The notes beneath the pieces are model-generated. The model was not told the origin of the DNA, searched no databases, and worked only from the letters and a program-made list of their open reading frames with translations. Below are positions 8,726-17,362 of a stretch of DNA of 64,000 bases, piece after piece (within the stretch, counting starts at the first letter, position 1; the number at the start of each line of letters is the position of its first letter). The stretch is from Pseudomonadota bacterium. Its GTDB lineage: Bacteria; Pseudomonadota; Gammaproteobacteria; Burkholderiales; Burkholderiaceae_B. A program made the translations under genes and the position numbers. The DNA lies in NCBI GenBank assembly GCA_023427085.1, contig JAEZBO010000266.1:36307-100306 (forward strand), in the 5' to 3' direction.

Positions 8726-9928
8726 TCAGACGATGCCTTGCTCGCGCAGCGCGGTCACCTGGCCGGCGTCGTAGCCCAGCCAGTCGCTCAGCACCGCGTC
8801 GGTGTGCTGGCCCAGCACCGGCGGCGCGGTCCAGCCCTGCGTCACGTCGAAGGCCGAATACTTGACCGCCGGCCCCAGCGTCGGGATCTCGCCGTACTGC
8901 TCGTGCGACAGGCTGCGCTGCATGCCGCGGTGGCGCACCTGCCGGTGCGCGAACACCTGCGACATGTTGTTGACCAGCGCGCACGGCACCTTGCGTTGCT
9001 CGAGCCGGTCGACCAGGTCCTGCTTGGCGTGCTTGGCGATCTCGGCATCCAGGATCGGATACAGCACGTCGCGGTTGCCGACCCGATCGGCCAGCTTGAC
9101 GAAGCGCGCATCGCTGATCAGGTCGGGCCGGCCCAGCACCTCGCACAGCGCGGCATAGAGGTTGTCGAAACCCGCACCGATGACCACCCAGCCATCGCGC
9201 GCCTCGAAGGCCTTGTAGGGCACCTGCTGCGAATGCTCCGAGCCCCACTTCTGCGGCTCGGTGCCCAGCATCAGATGTTCGATGGCGGCATTGGCCAGAA
9301 ACGCCACCTCGGATTCGAGCAGGCTGGTCTCGATCTTCTGGCCGCGGCCGGTGACGGTGCGCTGGAACAGCGCGGCCATCACCGCTGCGTGGCAGTTCAT
9401 GCCGGTGATCAGGTCGAAGGCCGAGGTGCCCAGCTTGATCGGCGCGCCGCCGCGCTCGCCGGTGATGTTCATGTAGCCGCCGATGGCCTGGATGGTCAGG
9501 TCGAACGCGCCTTGCTTGCTGTCCGGGCCGTCGGCGCCGAAGCCCGACATCGCCGCGTAGATCAGCCGCGGGTTGTCGGCGGCCAGCACGTCATAACCCA
9601 GGCCCAGCCGCGCCATCACGTCGGGCCGGAAGTTCTCCAGCACCACGTCGGCCTTGCCGCACAGCTCGCGCGCCAGCGCCTTGCCGCGCTCGGTCTGCAT
9701 GTCCAGCGTCAGCGAACGCTTGTTGCGGTTGGTGGCGTAGTAGGTCAGGCCGTTGCCCTGATGAAAGGGCGGCCCCTGGCCGCGCAACGGATCGCCGTTG
9801 CCGGGGATCTCGACCTTGACCACGTCGGCGCCCAGGTCGCCCAGCAGCTGGGCGCAGTACGGCCCGGCCAGGATGCGGGTGAAGTCCAGCACCCGGATGC
9901 CGCTCAAGGCCTTGCTTGTCTCAGACAT
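8726..9928 (-). CDS. Family III CoA-transferase (CaiB/BaiF/Frc type)
   Basis: A 400-residue family III CoA-transferase. The N-terminal pattern LSGIRVLDFTRILAGPYC, GADVVKVEIPGNGDPLR, NRNKRSLTLDM, and the catalytic aspartate region GADGPDSKQGAFDLTIQA (the D in AFDL) are diagnostic. It would move CoA between an acyl-CoA donor and a free carboxylic acid, activating the substrate for the neighbouring enoyl-CoA hydratase. Spacing to that upstream gene is 26 bp, so they form one operon. The exact acid is not deducible; formyl, succinyl and itaconyl transferases share these motifs. Confidence 0.9.
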   Translation of the reverse strand: MSETSKALSGIRVLDFTRILAGPYCAQLLGDLGADVVKVEIPGNGDPLRGQGPPFHQGNGLTYYATNRNKRSLTLDMQTERGKALARELCGKADVVLENFRPDVMARLGLGYDVLAADNPRLIYAAMSGFGADGPDSKQGAFDLTIQAIGGYMNITGERGGAPIKLGTSAFDLITGMNCHAAVMAALFQRTVTGRGQKIETSLLESEVAFLANAAIEHLMLGTEPQKWGSEHSQQVPYKAFEARDGWVVIGAGFDNLYAALCEVLGRPDLISDARFVKLADRVGNRDVLYPILDAEIAKHAKQDLVDRLEQRKVPCALVNNMSQVFAHRQVRHRGMQRSLSHEQYGEIPTLGPAVKYSAFDVTQGWTAPPVLGQHTDAVLSDWLGYDAGQVTALREQGIV

Positions 9929-9954
9929 CGAAGCGTCCTCGTTGGTGGTGATGA

Positions 9955-10731
9955 TCAGCGGCCGGTGAAGACCGGCTTGCGTTTTTCGAAGTGGGCGCGG
10001 ATGCCTTCCTCGTAGTCCTGCGTCGCCTCGAGCGGTCGGCGCAAGGACTGGTCGAGCTCGGCGGCCTGCGCCAGCGGCAGGTCGGCGCCCTCGTTGATCG
10101 AGCGCTTGACGGCCGCCAGCCCCAGCGGGCTGGTCGCGTTCATCTCGTCGCACAGCGCCAGCGCGCGGGCCAGCAGCTCGGCGCGCGACACCACCGCCTG
10201 CACCAGGCCGATCTGCTGCGCCTGCGCCGCGTCGATGCGGCGCGCCGTGAAGAACAGCAGCTTGGCCTGCGCCGGGCCGATCAGGCGCGGCAGCATCAAG
10301 GCCGCGCCGCTGCCCGGATAGGCGCCCAGCGTCATCTCGGGCCAGCCGAAACGGGCGTCGTCGGCGGCGATGCGCAGGTCGCAGTACAGCGCCAGCTCGA
10401 AGCCGCCGCCCAGGCACCAGCCGCCGATGGCGGCCACCACGGCCTTGGGCGATCGATGGATGGCCTGGTTCAGGTGCCAGCCGCCACGGCTCTGCGCCCA
10501 CTTCTGCTTGGCGCTCAGCGTGCGGCGCTCCTTCAGGTCGGTGCCGGCGCAGAACGCCTTCTCGCCCGCGCCGGTGATCACGATGCTGCGGATGTCCGCA
10601 ACGGCCGCCGCCGCGTCGATCTGTTCGGTCAGCGCCTGCACCAGCGCGCTCGACAGCGCGTTCATGGCCTCGGGCCGATTCAGTGTCAGCACCAGCGTGC
10701 TGCCGACTCTTTCCGTATTCAGCACCGTCAT
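9955..10731 (-). CDS. Enoyl-CoA hydratase/isomerase family protein
   Basis: A 258-residue crotonase-fold protein: LTLNRPEAMNALS near the N-terminus, GAGEKAFCAGTDLKE forming the CoA/oxyanion loop, and AAIGGWCLGGGFELALYCD as the second oxyanion-hole region. ARFGWPEMTLGAYPGSG carries the usual acid residue position (E in WPEM). It would hydrate or isomerise an acyl-CoA made by the adjacent CoA-transferase. It is preceded by the flavoprotein gene (gap 20 bp), so the whole run 8726-12398 reads as one leftward operon. Confidence 0.9.
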   Translation of the reverse strand: MTVLNTERVGSTLVLTLNRPEAMNALSSALVQALTEQIDAAAAVADIRSIVITGAGEKAFCAGTDLKERRTLSAKQKWAQSRGGWHLNQAIHRSPKAVVAAIGGWCLGGGFELALYCDLRIAADDARFGWPEMTLGAYPGSGAALMLPRLIGPAQAKLLFFTARRIDAAQAQQIGLVQAVVSRAELLARALALCDEMNATSPLGLAAVKRSINEGADLPLAQAAELDQSLRRPLEATQDYEEGIRAHFEKRKPVFTGR

Positions 10732-10751
10732 GCTTGTCTCCTTTGCTCTCA

Positions 10752-12398
10752 TCATTGGATCGGCGCGCGGCCCACCACGAGCCCTTGCGCCGCATTCATC
10801 GTTACCGCGACATGGCACAGCCACGCCGGGTCCGGCGCCGGAAAGTCCTGGCGGCGATGGGCCCCGCGGCTTTCCTGCCGGTCGTGCGCACTGCGGGCGA
10901 TGGCCTGCGCCACGGCGATGAAGCTCAGGGCCTCGAGCGCCTTGACGCGGTCGGCATGGCGCTGCAACGCCATGCCGCCGGCGGCCCGCTCCTGCCATTG
11001 CTCCAGCCGCCCGATGGCGCGCGCCAGCCCCCCGGCGTGGCGCACCACGCCCACGCCTTCGAGCATGATCTGCCGCACCGCCGCCTTGACGGCGTCCGGC
11101 TCCGGCCCGCTGTCCCGCTGCGCGACCCGCTGCAGTCTTTTTACCGCGTGTCCGATGGCATGGTCGGTGTCGATCCGGCGTGCCTGCCTGGCCGCGCGCG
11201 CCGCCGCGGCGCCGGCCAGGCCACCAAACACGATCGCGTCGCTGGCGCCGTTGCCGGCGATGCGGCTGGCGCCATGCAGCCCGCCGCTGGCTTCGCCGGC
11301 CGCGTAGAGGCCGGGCACGCCGGTCCAGCAGGACGCATCGATCTGGATGCCGCCCATCTGGCTGTGCGCCGCCGGCCTGACCCAGATCGCGCCCTGGCCC
11401 GGTTCGACGCCGGCGCTGCGCAGGCGCTTGCAGTGCGAGACATAACTCTCGATGCGCGCGGCAGGCACCTGGCTCAGGTCGAATCGCACCGCCCCATCGT
11501 GGCCCCGGCCTTCGTCGATCTCCTGCTGGATCGCCAGCGAGATCTTGGCCTTCTCGATCTGCAGCTCGGCGTGGCCCGGGTTGTAGCGCTGCATGAAGCG
11601 CTCGCCCGGCGCGTTGATCAAGGTCGCGCCGTCGGCGAACATCGCGGTCGGCATCTCCATGCCGCGGCAGCCGTCCGGCACCACGATCACGGTCGGCTCG
11701 AACTGCACGAATTCCATGTCGATCAGCGACGCGCCGCATTGCAGCGCGAAGTGATACGAGTCGGCGGTGATGTCGGCCGGGTAGGTGCTGTCGTCGTAGA
11801 TCGCACCGATGCCGCCGGTCGCCAGGATCGTCGCGCCGGCCTGCACGGCCAGCCAGTCCGAGCCATCGCGCCGGCCGATCAGCGCGCCGCCGACCGTCCC
11901 GTCGTGGCGCAGCAGGTCGACCGCCTTCCAGCCCGAGTACACCTGGATGTCGGCGGCCGGCGCCTGCGCCGCCAGCGTCTGCAGCGCCAGCCGGCCGATG
12001 CCCTCGGGATGGAACACCGAGCGCGCATAGGTGTTGCCGGACAGGTGCCGCCGCGCGATCGCGCCGGCCGCGTCGCGCGCGATGGGCACGCCGCAGTCCA
12101 GCAACTGCGTCAACGCCGCCTCGGCGTTGCCGGCCAGCGCGCGCACCAGCCGCCGGTCGTTCAGGCCGTAGCCGCCGTCGACCATGTCCTGTTCGTACTG
12201 CGCCAGCGAGTCGCTGCTGCCGGCCGAGGTGTCCGGCACGTTGAAGCCGATGATATGGGTGGACGCGCCGCGCGCCTGATGCACGATGGCGACCCGCGCG
12301 CCGTCGCGCGCCGCGGCGTGGGCGGCGCGGTAGCCGGCCAGGCCGCCGCCCAGTACCAGGACGTCGACCTGCGCGACGCAGATGTCTGATTGCTGCAT
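10752..12398 (-). CDS. FAD-dependent fumarate reductase/succinate dehydrogenase-type flavoprotein
   Basis: About 548 residues. The N-terminus has the FAD dinucleotide-binding motif VDVLVLGGGLAGYRAA; AGATILATGGIGAIYDD and GVPGLYAAGEASGGLHGASR are the fumarate reductase flavoprotein signatures, and a substrate-binding region lies between them. The C-terminal helical domain resembles that of L-aspartate oxidase and SdhA. No iron-sulfur or membrane subunit lies alongside, so it probably works as a soluble oxidoreductase on an acid or acyl-CoA of this catabolic operon. It begins the run of CoA genes and follows a Bug gene on the same strand. Confidence 0.85.
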   Translation of the reverse strand: MQQSDICVAQVDVLVLGGGLAGYRAAHAAARDGARVAIVHQARGASTHIIGFNVPDTSAGSSDSLAQYEQDMVDGGYGLNDRRLVRALAGNAEAALTQLLDCGVPIARDAAGAIARRHLSGNTYARSVFHPEGIGRLALQTLAAQAPAADIQVYSGWKAVDLLRHDGTVGGALIGRRDGSDWLAVQAGATILATGGIGAIYDDSTYPADITADSYHFALQCGASLIDMEFVQFEPTVIVVPDGCRGMEMPTAMFADGATLINAPGERFMQRYNPGHAELQIEKAKISLAIQQEIDEGRGHDGAVRFDLSQVPAARIESYVSHCKRLRSAGVEPGQGAIWVRPAAHSQMGGIQIDASCWTGVPGLYAAGEASGGLHGASRIAGNGASDAIVFGGLAGAAAARAARQARRIDTDHAIGHAVKRLQRVAQRDSGPEPDAVKAAVRQIMLEGVGVVRHAGGLARAIGRLEQWQERAAGGMALQRHADRVKALEALSFIAVAQAIARSAHDRQESRGAHRRQDFPAPDPAWLCHVAVTMNAAQGLVVGRAPIQ

Positions 12399-12460
12399 GC
12401 TCGTGATCCGTGTGAAACCCGCCCTGCCGCCCGCCGCGGGGGGGCGGCCGGGCCGGGCGT

Positions 12461-13444
12461 TTACTGCGCGGTGATGCCGACGTCCGAGATCGTCTTGAGC
12501 CACAGGCGCTGCTGCTGCACCATCATGTCCTGCATGGTCTGCGCCGTGACGGTCCTGGGTGTGACGCCCTGCGCCTCGAAGATCTTGCGCAGCGCGGGGG
12601 CCTGCGCGGCCTTGGCCAGCGCGGCGTTCAGGCGCTCGATCACGGCGGCCGGCGTGCCCTTGGGCGCGGCCAGGCCGAACTCGCCCACCACCACGTAGTC
12701 GGCGTAGCCCGACTCCTTGACGGTCGGCGTATCGGGCAGGATCGCCAGCCGTTGCGGCCCGGTCACCGCCAGCGCGCGCAAGGCGCCCGACTTCACGTGC
12801 GGCAGCATGGCCATCACGTTGCCGAAGGTCACCTGGATCTCGCCGCCGATCAGCGCCGTGGCCACCGGACCGTCGCCCTTGTAGGGCACGTGGGTCATCG
12901 TCACCGAGGCCTGGTTCAGGAACAGTTCCGTCGCCAGGTGGCTTACGCCGCCATAACCCGACGACCCGTAGTTGACCTTGCCGGGATGCTGGCGCGCGTA
13001 GTCCACCAGTTCGCCCAAGGTCTTGGCCGGCACCGACGGATTGACCACCACCAGATACGGCGTCGCGCCGATCAGCCCGATGCCCTGGAAGTCCTTGACC
13101 GGATCGAAGCTCAAGGACTTGTACAGGCCGCTCGAGGCCGTGTGCGGCAAGATGTTCAGCATCAGCAGGGTCTGGCCGTCCGGCTTGGCGCGCGAGGCGT
13201 AGGCAGCGCCAATGGTGCCGCCCGCGCCGGGGCGGTTCTCGACCACGATCGACTGCCCCAGCTCGGTCTGCAGCGAGGCGCCGATCGCGCGCGCCAGCGC
13301 GTCGGTGCCGCCACCGGGCGGATAAGGCACGACGATGCTGACCGGTCCGTTGGGATAGGCGGCCGCGGCCAGCGGCGCGGCCAGGCACAGCGCCGCGCCG
13401 GCGGCCCCCAGCATCGCCCGGAATCGCTGCAGGCAAGCGTTCAT
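12461..13444 (-). CDS. Bug/TctC-family periplasmic solute-binding protein
   Basis: About 327 residues with a signal peptide (MNACLQRFRAMLGAAGAALC, cleavage after AAAA) and family motifs VSIVVPYPPGGGTDALARAI, IVVENRPGAGGTIGAAYA, LSFDPVKDFQGIGL and VTGPQRLAILPDTPTV. It is the first gene of the leftward CoA operon (62 bp before the flavoprotein), so it probably captures the acid that the CoA-transferase activates. It faces the divergent LysR gene at 13613, which is the likely regulator. Confidence 0.9.
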   Translation of the reverse strand: MNACLQRFRAMLGAAGAALCLAAPLAAAAYPNGPVSIVVPYPPGGGTDALARAIGASLQTELGQSIVVENRPGAGGTIGAAYASRAKPDGQTLLMLNILPHTASSGLYKSLSFDPVKDFQGIGLIGATPYLVVVNPSVPAKTLGELVDYARQHPGKVNYGSSGYGGVSHLATELFLNQASVTMTHVPYKGDGPVATALIGGEIQVTFGNVMAMLPHVKSGALRALAVTGPQRLAILPDTPTVKESGYADYVVVGEFGLAAPKGTPAAVIERLNAALAKAAQAPALRKIFEAQGVTPRTVTAQTMQDMMVQQQRLWLKTISDVGITAQ

Positions 13445-13582
13445 TGTTGTCTCCTGTTCTTGGTGGGTCGGCGTGGACGGCCGGGCCGTCACGCACGTCG
13501 GCGGCCTCGATGCGGGGTCCTTGCGACGTAGCGCCATTATTCGGGCTGGCGCCGCCGGAGAACAGCACGCATAATGAACGAT

Positions 13583-13603
13583 GTCATGAGCTAAAGTCAT
13601 GAC
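13583..13603. promoter_or_regulatory. Tandem GTCATGA repeats upstream of LysR gene
   Basis: GTCATGAG at 13583 and the palindrome GTCATGAC at 13596 are 13 bp apart, just upstream of the LysR start codon and in the divergent gap with the CoA operon. Such repeats are typical LysR regulator binding positions; use by this protein is inference. Confidence 0.4.
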
Positions 13604-13612
13604 CTACCGCCC

Positions 13613-14512
13613 ATGAGCTTCCAGATCCCGTCGATTTCCGCCTTGAAGACCTTCGAGGCCGCCGCTCGTCATATGAGCTTTACGAAGGCTGCCGCCGAAC
13701 TGGGCGTCAGCCAGGGCGCCGTCAGCCGCCAGGTCGCCCTGCTCGAGCAATCCTTGGGACTGCTGCTGTTCCAGCGGGTACGCCGCCGCCTGGTGCTGAC
13801 CGAAGCCGGCGAGCAATACGCGCAATCGGTGCGGGCCGCATTGCGGCAGATCGAGGCGGCCACCATGGCGCTGCTGACGCACAAGGGGCGCGGCGGCGCG
13901 CTGACGATCGCCGTCGCGCCGGCCTTTGCGACCAAGTGGCTGATCCCGCGCCTGGCGCGTTTCCACCAGGCCTATCCGGGCATCGTGGTCAACCTGCACA
14001 CCCGCGACCTGCCCTTCGATCTCGGCCGCGAGTCCTTCGACGCCGCGTTCCATTACGGCCACAACGACTGGCCCGACGTGCTGGCCGAACCCTTGATCGG
14101 CTGGGAACTCGCGGTGGTTTGTTCGCCGGGCTATCTGGCGCAGCACGGCGCGCTGGACCGGCCCGAGCAACTGGGCCGGCACACGCTGCTGCACCAGACC
14201 CGCCGCCCCAACCGCTGGCGCGAATGGTTCGACGCCAGCGGCATTGCGCATCTGCCGGTCGGCTCGGGCGCGAGTTTCGAGCACTTCTACATGATCATCC
14301 AGGCCGCCGTCGCCGGCCTCGGCGTGGCGCTGCTGCCGGCCTTGCTGGTCGAAGACGACCTGGCCGCGGGACGGCTGCTGCAGCCGCTGCCGCAGCGCCA
14401 CCGCAGCACCGATGCGTATTGCCTGGTCTACCCGGCCGCCAAGCAGAACGATCCCAAGCTCGAGCAGTTTCGACGCTGGCTCAAGAGCGAAGCACAGCCT
14501 GTCCCGGCCTGA
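13613..14512 (+). CDS. LysR-family transcriptional regulator (GcvA-like)
   Basis: A 299-residue LysR protein with the GcvA-type opening ISALKTFEAAARHMSFTKAA, helix-turn-helix ending in GAVSRQVALLEQSLG, and an effector domain starting about residue 90 (LTIAVAPAFATKWLIPRL is characteristic of the GcvA/AmpR group). It is divergent from the Bug-CoA operon at 8726-13444 and is the obvious candidate to control it. The repeated GTCATGA sites in the promoter gap support autoregulation and divergent control. Confidence 0.9.
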   Translation: MSFQIPSISALKTFEAAARHMSFTKAAAELGVSQGAVSRQVALLEQSLGLLLFQRVRRRLVLTEAGEQYAQSVRAALRQIEAATMALLTHKGRGGALTIAVAPAFATKWLIPRLARFHQAYPGIVVNLHTRDLPFDLGRESFDAAFHYGHNDWPDVLAEPLIGWELAVVCSPGYLAQHGALDRPEQLGRHTLLHQTRRPNRWREWFDASGIAHLPVGSGASFEHFYMIIQAAVAGLGVALLPALLVEDDLAAGRLLQPLPQRHRSTDAYCLVYPAAKQNDPKLEQFRRWLKSEAQPVPA

Positions 14513-14560
14513 TGGCCTGCACCACATCGTCTCGCGCTGCACGGCATCTGGCATAGCGCA

Positions 14561-14602
14561 TCTCGAATCTCGAATCTCGCATGGCGCATGGCGCATGGCG
14601 CA
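14561..14602. repeat. Composite 7-bp tandem repeat (TCTCGAA / TGGCGCA)
   Basis: Six consecutive heptamers read TCTCGAA, TCTCGAA, TCTCGCA, TGGCGCA, TGGCGCA, TGGCGCA. The third unit is a hybrid of the two types. It lies about 50 bp after the LysR stop and 200 bp before the carrier gene. Length change by slippage is possible; any effect on expression is inference. Confidence 0.75.
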
Positions 14603-14798
14603 ATACCGGCAGGCTGATGCGGCCGGCCAGCGCGATCGGGTCGCCGCGCGCAGGGAACCATGTCATATTTCTGCAATCTGACGATCAGCGGGGTGGCGGG
14701 ACGCCGGCTGGGCGCTGTGGATGCCACCGATCTGTCCGCCAGCTGAGGCGGCCGCCCGATCGAATCACGACACCAAGAACCATAAGGAAAACGTGGCG

Positions 14799-16139
14799 AT
14801 GACTCCTGCGCTGCCCAGGCTCGGCAAGCTGTTCAAGGTCAGGCGCGAAGAAGCGGTGCCCTTGCTGTTGGCGGGCCTGTTCTTTTTCTTCGTGCTCACG
14901 GCATTGATGGTGTTGCGGCCGGCGCGCGACGCGCTGGGCATGCAGCGAGGCATCGAGGCGGTGCGCTGGCTGTTCCTGTTCACGGCCCTGGTCACGCTGC
15001 TGGTCAATCCGGTCTTTGGCTGGATGGTCAGCCGGATGCGCCGCTCGCGGTTCATCGCGGCCAGCTATCTGTTCTTCGCCGCCAGTCTCGTCGGCTTTTA
15101 TCTGCTCCTGTCCCTGGCACCCACCGCTATCGGCGACGTGTCGGGCCAGGTCTTCTACGTCTGGTTCAGCGTCTTCAATCTGTTCGCCACGATGGTGTTC
15201 TGGGCGCTGATGGCAGATTGCTTCTCGCTCGAACAGAGCAAGCGCCTGTTCGGCCTGATAGCGATCGGCGGCACGCTGGGCGCCATTTTCGGGCCCTGGC
15301 TCGCGTCCGTGCTGGCGGCGCCGCTGGGCACCCCGTCATTGCTGCTCGTGTCGGCGGGCTTCCTGATGCTGGCGCTGCTGACCGCGTGGGCAGTCACGCA
15401 CCATCACAGCGATGACAGTCCGGGACAGACGGCCGACAGTCGCGATGAATCGGCACTGATCGGCGGCGGGGCCTGGGAAGGACTGAAAGCGGTGTTCCGC
15501 TCGCGCTATCTGCTCGGGATCGCCGGCTACGTCATCGCCATGGCGATCGTCGCCACGCTGCTTTACTTCACCCGGCTGCAGATGGTCGCCAGCCTGGGCG
15601 ATGACGTCGACATGCGCACCTCGATGTTCGCACGCATCGACCTGTATACCCAGATCGCCACGCTGCTGCTGCAGGCCTTGATCGCCGGGCGCGTCATGAA
15701 ACGCTTCGGCGTGGCCATCACGCTGATGCTGTTGCCATTGACGGTCGCATTGGGCTTCATCGGCCTGGCCATGGTCAGCACGCTGGCGATGCTGATCGTG
15801 TTCGAAGCGGCTTTCCGCGCCATCCAGCGCGCGCTGACACGGCCCGCCAGGGAAACGCTGTATACCGTGGTCAGCCGCGAAGACAAGTACAAGAGCAAGG
15901 CCTTCATCGACACCTTTGGCTACCGCGGCGGCGACGTCATCGGCGCGCAGCTGGAGGGCATCCTCGGCCGTATCGGCCTGGGCATCGCCGGGCTCACGGC
16001 CGTCGCCCTGCCCATCGCCCTGTTGTGGGCGGCGCTGGGCCTGTGGCTTGGGCGCGAACAGCAACGCATCGCCGCAAGGGCCAGCCCTGAAGACACGGCA
16101 ATCCAACACCCCCCTCTCGACACCAGGAGCCAGCAATGA
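14799..16139 (+). CDS. 12-TM carrier of the NTP/ADP-ATP translocase-like major facilitator group
   Basis: About 446 residues with around 12 hydrophobic segments, beginning after VRREEAVPLLLAGLFFFFVL (split by the first membrane helix). Motifs LRPARDALG, VFWALMADCFSLEQSKRLFG and ALTRPARETLYTVVSREDKYKSK match bacterial proteins annotated as NTP/NDP exchange-type or MFS transporters of the TlcC-like family; the transported substrate of such free-living bacterial homologues is unknown. The start at 14799 follows an AAGGA 12 bases upstream. Its stop overlaps the start of the aldo/keto reductase (ATGA), so the two are translationally coupled. Confidence 0.8.
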   Translation: MTPALPRLGKLFKVRREEAVPLLLAGLFFFFVLTALMVLRPARDALGMQRGIEAVRWLFLFTALVTLLVNPVFGWMVSRMRRSRFIAASYLFFAASLVGFYLLLSLAPTAIGDVSGQVFYVWFSVFNLFATMVFWALMADCFSLEQSKRLFGLIAIGGTLGAIFGPWLASVLAAPLGTPSLLLVSAGFLMLALLTAWAVTHHHSDDSPGQTADSRDESALIGGGAWEGLKAVFRSRYLLGIAGYVIAMAIVATLLYFTRLQMVASLGDDVDMRTSMFARIDLYTQIATLLLQALIAGRVMKRFGVAITLMLLPLTVALGFIGLAMVSTLAMLIVFEAAFRAIQRALTRPARETLYTVVSREDKYKSKAFIDTFGYRGGDVIGAQLEGILGRIGLGIAGLTAVALPIALLWAALGLWLGREQQRIAARASPEDTAIQHPPLDTRSQQ

Positions 16140-17080
16140 TCTCGCGCAGAAACTACTTGAAGCTGTCCGTGGCGGCAGGCACCGCCCTGGCGCTGAATCC
16201 CAAACTGCTGCTCGCGGCCGAGGGCGAGCGCACCCTGTTGACCCGCGCCATTCCCGGCACGCAAGAACAGCTGCCGCTGGTGGGGCTGGGCAGCTCTGCG
16301 TCGTTCTCGCGGATCTCCGGCGAAGGCAAGCTGGACACGGTGCGCGAGCTGCTGACGACGCTGGCGCGACACCCCAATGCGGTGTTCGACACCGCGCCGA
16401 GCTACGGCGCCGCCGAGCAGGTCGCCGCTGAAACGGTGAAAGCGTCGAAGCTGGGCGAAAAACTCTTCTGGGCGACCAAGGTCAACGTCGCCGGCCGCGG
16501 CGGCAGCTCGGCCGACCCGGCCGCGGCCAAGGCCCAGATCGAACAATCCTTTGCCTGGCTGGGCAAGCAGAAGATGGATCTCATCCAGGTGCACAACCTG
16601 GGCGACGTGCCCACCCAGCTGGGCCTGCTCAAGCAACTGCGAGAAGCTGGTCGCGTGCGTTATATCGGCGTGACGACGACCTTCGCCGACCAGTACGCGG
16701 AGCTCGAGCGCGTCATGCGCGCCGAGCCGCTGAATTTCATCGGCATCGACTACGCCATCGACCACCGGGTCATGGAAGAAAGAATCCTGCCGCTGGCGCA
16801 AGAGCGCAACATCGGCGTGCTGGTGTATCAGCCCTTTGGCCGCACCCGGCTATGGCAGCGCGTCGAAGGCAAGTCCCTACCCGATTGGGCCGCCGACTAC
16901 GACATCGCGACCTGGGGCCAGTTCTTCCTGAAGTTCGTGATCGCCCATCCCGCGGTCACGGCGGCCACGCCCGCCACCAGCCAGGTCAAGAACCTGGTCG
17001 ACAACCTGGGCGCGGCGACCGGACGGCTGCCGGACGAAGCGGGGCGGCGGCGGATGATCGCTTACCTTGATTCGCTTTGA
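16136..17080 (+). CDS. Tat-exported aldo/keto reductase
   Basis: A 314-residue aldo/keto reductase with an N-terminal twin-arginine motif (MISRRNYLKLSVAAGTALAL), so it is probably exported folded to the periplasm. The barrel shows LVGLGSSASFS, FDTAPSYGAAEQ with the catalytic tyrosine after the aspartate, KMDLIQVHN and VRYIGVTTT, in the usual order. It overlaps by four bases the upstream carrier gene, suggesting a joint role with that transporter. In the ancestral chromosome this gene would be convergent with glmS; the Tn7-like element now separates them. Confidence 0.85.
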   Translation: MISRRNYLKLSVAAGTALALNPKLLLAAEGERTLLTRAIPGTQEQLPLVGLGSSASFSRISGEGKLDTVRELLTTLARHPNAVFDTAPSYGAAEQVAAETVKASKLGEKLFWATKVNVAGRGGSSADPAAAKAQIEQSFAWLGKQKMDLIQVHNLGDVPTQLGLLKQLREAGRVRYIGVTTTFADQYAELERVMRAEPLNFIGIDYAIDHRVMEERILPLAQERNIGVLVYQPFGRTRLWQRVEGKSLPDWAADYDIATWGQFFLKFVIAHPAVTAATPATSQVKNLVDNLGAATGRLPDEAGRRRMIAYLDSL

Positions 17081-17191
17081 CGCTTGGCCAATCAACTTGT
17101 GCGTTGATTCGTGCGGAGGCAGACGGAGATGGCACACCCATCCCCTCCTGCCCTGACTCGGCGTCCGGCGCCCTGGCGATCAGCTCAGATC

Positions 17192-17231
17192 GAAAAATCG
17201 GTCCAGACAGGCTGTATGCCCGTCTGGACCG
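17192..17231 (-). terminator. Intrinsic terminator for leftward transcription (probable original glmS terminator)
   Basis: CGGTCCAGAC (17199-17208) pairs perfectly with GTCTGGACCG (17222-17231), extended by an inner GGC/GCC and a five-base loop. On the minus strand the hairpin is followed by a run of five T. It lies about 20 bp outside the left transposon end. Tn7 inserts between glmS and its terminator, so this hairpin is most simply the glmS terminator displaced by about 32 kb (inference). Confidence 0.7.
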
Positions 17232-17263
17232 ACGTCATTTGCTGGCCTCACAAGTGAAAACGG

Positions 17264-17299
17264 GAAATAAAGTCGGTCGCGCGGAATAAAGTTGGTCGC
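17264..17299 (-). repeat. Two tandem TnsB-type binding sites, left end
   Basis: GAAATAAAGTCGGTCGC at 17264-17280 and GGAATAAAGTTGGTCGC at 17283-17299 agree at 15 of 17 positions and are 19 bp apart. They are in inverted orientation to the three sites at the glmS-proximal end. Closely packed sites resemble the right end of classical Tn7. Confidence 0.75.
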
Positions 17300-17362
17300 A
17301 ACGTCAACTACGTTTAACTCCAGCTATCTGCCAGGCATATCCACTTTATCTAAAAACAATCT

